A DNA stretch of 64,000 nt from the NCBI RefSeq assembly GCF_026262505.1, contig NC_067203.1, positions 27,509,411 through 27,573,410 on the forward strand. The letters run 5' to 3'. Under the pieces are notes generated by a model. It saw nothing but the letters and a program-made list of their open reading frames with translations. It had not been told where the DNA came from and ran no database searches. The first letter of the stretch is position 1. Every line of letters starts with the position of its first letter. The translations under genes and the position numbers were made by a program. Source of the stretch: Trichomonas vaginalis G3 (lineage: Eukaryota; Parabasalia; Trichomonadida; Trichomonadidae). Shown here in pieces: positions 60,842-64,000 of this stretch.

Positions 60842-61489
60842 TTATTTTGATTTATTATTATTCTTATGAATCTTATATCCAAGAGAAGCAAAGAATATTA
60901 TAGCTAAAAGGATGACAATGATCCAAGCAATAACACCGTTGCAGCAAGCACGGCGAAGCATGTCCTTGGTTGTCTTGTTGCCTTGTTCAGCCTGTTGGTC
61001 GATCTTGTCAAGATTTGAGTCGATATGCTCGAGATGCTTGCGGTCATCAACAAGTGTGGCCATAATTGTATTGCCCGTGGCGAGAGTGTTGTTACCAGTG
61101 CGGATGGCTTCATCAAGGTTGTCATTAATTTGATTTGACTTTTCATAGTTGTTAGCAAGCTGCTGTTGCTGACGTAAGGCTGGATCGTTCTCGGCAGCAC
61201 GACGTTTTTGGCGAAGTTCTTCAATGACTTTGGAATGCTCTGCACGATAATTCTTTATTTCTCCCTCATAAAAGCTCTTTGATGACTGCTGTGTTACTGA
61301 CCTAAGATCAGCTGTCATCTTGTTGAGAAGATTCTCCAGTGAAGAAATCTTTCTTTCAATTTCAGCATCAAGGGCTCTCCTCTTATCCAATGGCTGGCCA
61401 TCAAGGCGACCCATATCACTCTTGATTTGATCAAGAAGACCCTCGGCCTCTGAGAGGGCATTGTCGAGTTTAGATGTCGCTGCACTCAT
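60842..61489 (-). CDS. Tail-anchored Qb-type SNARE (host)
   Basis: A 215-aa protein. The N-terminal half is helical (LDNALSEAEGLLDQIKSDMG, ISSLENLLNKMTADLRSV), as in the three-helix domain of Vti1/Bos1-type SNAREs. A SNARE motif spans about residues 130-180 (NTIMATLVDDRKHLEHIDSN), and a C-terminal membrane anchor (VIAWIIVILLAIIFFASLG, about 187-205) is followed by a short basic end. At the position of the usual central glutamine I read aspartate (LVDDR), as known for Bos1/membrin. It should act in ER-Golgi or endosomal membrane fusion. Convergent with the Pmp-like gene. Confidence 0.8.
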   Translation of the reverse strand: MSAATSKLDNALSEAEGLLDQIKSDMGRLDGQPLDKRRALDAEIERKISSLENLLNKMTADLRSVTQQSSKSFYEGEIKNYRAEHSKVIEELRQKRRAAENDPALRQQQQLANNYEKSNQINDNLDEAIRTGNNTLATGNTIMATLVDDRKHLEHIDSNLDKIDQQAEQGNKTTKDMLRRACCNGVIAWIIVILLAIIFFASLGYKIHKNNNKSK

Positions 61490-61677
61490 TTAACCAGGCG
61501 GTTTCTCTCAAATTCAAATGCATAAAAAGCCGTCCGAAAAATCTTCAATTAGTGAGGTGCAATCGAACAAAGCCATTGGAGGGCAAAATTCTTCGTGGTG
61601 TGAAATAACATCATTTGCTATACTAAATAATAATACAATCAATAAATAAACCTAAAATAATTTTTATTATAAAAAAC

Positions 61678-62919
61678 TTAATTACGAGAAGGATCAAATG
61701 GAGCAAATCCAGTCTCAATACGATTTCTAAAGGAAATCGTATATTCTGTTGGCGTGTCAACTGCAACCTCTGGCTCGAGCCTTTTTCCGTACTCGATGTT
61801 TGGAGTTTGAGGTTCTCCGCAAATAACAGCCCAGTTGAGTGAGCAAAGCGGAGTTTGGTGTATTGACGGAGTTGGGGGAGCGAAAGAAACCTTTGGCTGT
61901 TTGTATTCGTTGAGTATTTTGTGAACGTGCGAAAGACAAAGGTGAATTTGTGTTAAAGAGCGGCCTATGATGTAGGAGAAAACTTTTTGAGCTGACAAAG
62001 AAATTCCTCCTGGTAGAGGAGGACAGACTTGAACAACAACTCCCTGCAGATTCTGATTATTAGTGTAAATAGGAAAATCTGCAAGCATCGAGTTAAGGAT
62101 ATTTAGCTTGCTGAAGAATTGCTGTAGTTTACTCTGAAGTTCATGCAATTCATTTGGTCCGTATTGGCAGTTGACAGTTCTCGTTGAGGAAAGGGCATTT
62201 GCTGTTTCATTTTGGAGATTTACAATGTTTGTATTCAGATTGTCAATGACATCTGGTGCTAAGCGAAGTAAAATCGATTCAATTTCAGTAGAACTTAATA
62301 ATTCAAGTTGTTCTTGTGTTAAATTTACGTTTTTGTAATTCCATTCATTCTGAATTGTATTATATGCGTTGGAAGTTGTAATAGGAATTGCTCCAGGAAA
62401 GAGAAGAATTCCATTATAGTCAATATAAAGAATGAAATCACTCAGTTTTTCATTCATTCGTTCTGACGCTCTTTCTTTCGTCATCGGTGGAGAGTCTGAG
62501 TACAAGATATCAATGCATCCGGCTTGTAACTGTTCTTTTATAGATGGTAATTGAGATTTTAAAGCAGGTTGGGAAATTATAACTTCAACAACAGGATTTC
62601 TATAAGGATGAACCCTATTTTGATCATCCAAGTGCATTGGTGAAGTATTCATGAAATGTGGAGATGAAATCACTGGACGTGGAAACTGAGTGAAGTCAAC
62701 GGGCGGTCCTCTGTATTCTGGGCGACGAGGATCATCTTCTGGCATATCGCCATGCAAAAAATGGCAGCTCCAACCCCAGTTACATTTTCCAAATTTCCAA
62801 AACTTACAAGGGATTTGATGGAGTCGATCAGATGGATCATCTTGACTTGGTGCTCTAAATTTTGGATCAGGAGTTCTGGGAGGTTTATTATAATATGGCC
62901 TCCACTTGTTAAAAGTCAT
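61678..62919 (-). CDS. CCCH zinc-finger protein (host)
   Basis: A 413-aa protein with one CCCH finger at residues 38-56 (CKFWKFGKC, then C52 and H56: spacing C-x7-C-x5-C-x3-H). The N-terminus is rich in proline and basic residues, the centre is helical (EQLELLSSTEIESILLRLAP) and the C-terminal third is proline-rich. A single N-terminal CCCH finger with this layout occurs in nucleoporin Nup42-like and RNA-binding proteins. RNA binding is likely; the exact role is not determined. Divergent from the gene at 62969, 49 bp apart. Confidence 0.75.
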   Translation of the reverse strand: MTFNKWRPYYNKPPRTPDPKFRAPSQDDPSDRLHQIPCKFWKFGKCNWGWSCHFLHGDMPEDDPRRPEYRGPPVDFTQFPRPVISSPHFMNTSPMHLDDQNRVHPYRNPVVEVIISQPALKSQLPSIKEQLQAGCIDILYSDSPPMTKERASERMNEKLSDFILYIDYNGILLFPGAIPITTSNAYNTIQNEWNYKNVNLTQEQLELLSSTEIESILLRLAPDVIDNLNTNIVNLQNETANALSSTRTVNCQYGPNELHELQSKLQQFFSKLNILNSMLADFPIYTNNQNLQGVVVQVCPPLPGGISLSAQKVFSYIIGRSLTQIHLCLSHVHKILNEYKQPKVSFAPPTPSIHQTPLCSLNWAVICGEPQTPNIEYGKRLEPEVAVDTPTEYTISFRNRIETGFAPFDPSRN

Positions 62920-62950
62920 TTACTGACAATTTTTTTAAAAAATTAGAGTG

Positions 62951-62957
62951 TCACTTT
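62951..62957 (+). promoter_or_regulatory. Candidate Inr element (TCACTTT)
   Basis: tcacttt lies 18 bp upstream of the ATG at 62969 and fits the initiator consensus (TCAYTWY) of T. vaginalis genes, which usually sits close to the start codon. This supports the trichomonad assignment. Confidence 0.6.
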
Positions 62958-62968
62958 TCAAATTTATT

Positions 62969-64000
62969 ATGGATTGTGTTATTTCAACATGTAGCGTTAT
63001 ACCTTCCAAAAAATCATTTTTTATGCGTCCGTTATGCATTACAGAAGAAGATGGGTCAGAAACATATTGGTTAATTGAAAATGGAACTTCAAAATCGGTA
63101 GATTTAGAAAATGAAGAAGAAGATTTTCCAGAAGAATATGGACGAGAAATAACTTACGAAGACAGCCGTATTGTGAAAGGTCAAGATGACCCAATGTCAA
63201 AATACGTTATCTCAATTATCAATACTCTGGTTGAATCTATCACTCGTGTTATTGGGCGCCCAATTCAGAAAATCAATTTAGTATTTGGAATTAATGATTA
63301 TAATCAAATATGGCTTAACCGGAATTCGATTTTGGAATTTTCAGATAAATGCTTTGAAAATGCTATATTGCAATCCAAAGATGCTTCAAGACTTAATAAT
63401 ATATTTGTCGTTGAAGTATCAAAGCAAGTTCCAAATGGTAAATGTTTTTTAAGTACTCAAAATTGTTCGCATCCTCAAAATCATCTGAAATTACTCGAAA
63501 TTTTATATTACAAATCTATACAAGCATTTCCTAGTTTAAACAAAAAGAAATTATTTAATTTTCTTATTCGTCGAATAGAAGAAATTGATCAAACTCTTAT
63601 AGACAAAGACGTCACTTGCTGCTTGCCCTGCTATTTGAGAATTCATAGTGCAATAAAATTACTCAATAATGATCTTGTAAAAAGAGTTTCTACAAAGCGT
63701 TTATCCCCGATAAATGATCTCTTAAAATATCAAGCTATACATTCTAACCAATTCTCAAGCACTCAGGTATCCCATTTTCCTTTTTTAGTTCAAAAAGAAT
63801 TAAATAACCCTATAAATTCGCCATATTCATCTCCAGTGCATGAAATCCACAAATTAGCTTCAAGTCAAACTTCTGAATATGCAGGAAAACTTAAGCTAGC
63901 AGTTTTGCAAACTTATCAACCCTCTAAACAAAAATACCCTACAAAACGTCAGATAAATCATAAAGATCGCATTAAAAAATGGGATATATATGAACTCCCT
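62969..64000 (+). CDS. Unidentified host protein, partial (right edge)
   Basis: An open frame of 344 codons from the ATG at 62969 runs off the window end. The product has an acidic patch (LENEEEDFPEEYGREITYED), a middle alpha/beta region (ISIINTLVESITRVIGRPIQ) and a serine/proline-rich stretch towards the edge. I do not recognise a family. Its start follows a candidate Inr. Confidence 0.7.
   Translation, partial: MDCVISTCSVIPSKKSFFMRPLCITEEDGSETYWLIENGTSKSVDLENEEEDFPEEYGREITYEDSRIVKGQDDPMSKYVISIINTLVESITRVIGRPIQKINLVFGINDYNQIWLNRNSILEFSDKCFENAILQSKDASRLNNIFVVEVSKQVPNGKCFLSTQNCSHPQNHLKLLEILYYKSIQAFPSLNKKKLFNFLIRRIEEIDQTLIDKDVTCCLPCYLRIHSAIKLLNNDLVKRVSTKRLSPINDLLKYQAIHSNQFSSTQVSHFPFLVQKELNNPINSPYSSPVHEIHKLASSQTSEYAGKLKLAVLQTYQPSKQKYPTKRQINHKDRIKKWDIYELP

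Noticed and set aside
58083-64000. Introns in the host genes
   Set aside because: All host frames are continuous and I saw no convincing trichomonad splice signals.
1-64000. tRNA or rRNA genes
   Set aside because: No cloverleaf with the expected conserved loops and no rRNA-like GC-rich conserved stretch was noticed on reading both strands; a tRNAscan-type search was not possible.

Overview
The window looks like nuclear DNA of a trichomonad, most probably Trichomonas vaginalis. The DNA is AT-rich and most genes are intronless and tightly packed. The right end holds host-type genes: an ankyrin-repeat protein, a Pmp-like surface protein, a tail-anchored SNARE, a CCCH zinc-finger protein and an unidentified partial gene. 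About 58 kb to the left is Polinton (Maverick) DNA, which is known to make up a large share of the T. vaginalis genome. Species assignment is an inference; no rRNA or other marker gene lies in the window.

Layout. (1) About 1-21,325: element A, a Polinton entering from the left edge. It carries a packaging ATPase, minor and major capsid genes, a collagen/tail-collar fibre, an rve integrase, a KilA-N gene cluster and protein-primed family B DNA polymerase (PolB). Most large genes are open, so it looks fairly young, with only a handful of breaks. (2) 21,326-24,501: a PrimPol-superfamily 3 helicase gene bracketed by inverted repeat arrays. (3) About 24,541-32,256: element B, a more AT-rich Polinton-type element with its own integrase and a distinct PolB that contains an HNH-like domain; no capsid genes were recognised. 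(4) 32,474-58,076: element C, a full-length but old Polinton of about 25.6 kb with terminal inverted repeats and a 6-bp target-site duplication. It has well over twenty breaks and carries a nested non-autonomous insertion (55,811-57,407) inside a Dam-type methyltransferase gene. (5) 58,083-64,000: host genes.

Working together: in a Polinton the integrase and terminal repeats handle insertion, PolB and the primase-helicase copy the DNA, the double and single jelly-roll proteins build the shell, the ATPase packages DNA, and the fibre proteins probably decorate the particle. KilA-N/T5orf172, HNH and Dam genes are accessory cargo.

The most interesting signals are not genes. They are a short GC-rich palindrome that sits inside four different reading frames in the same frame each time, a run of about nine consecutive hairpins inside the insertion in element C, dispersed copies of a GGTTAGATCTAACC palindrome around KilA-N genes, and evidence that those KilA-N cassettes have been shuffled between elements.
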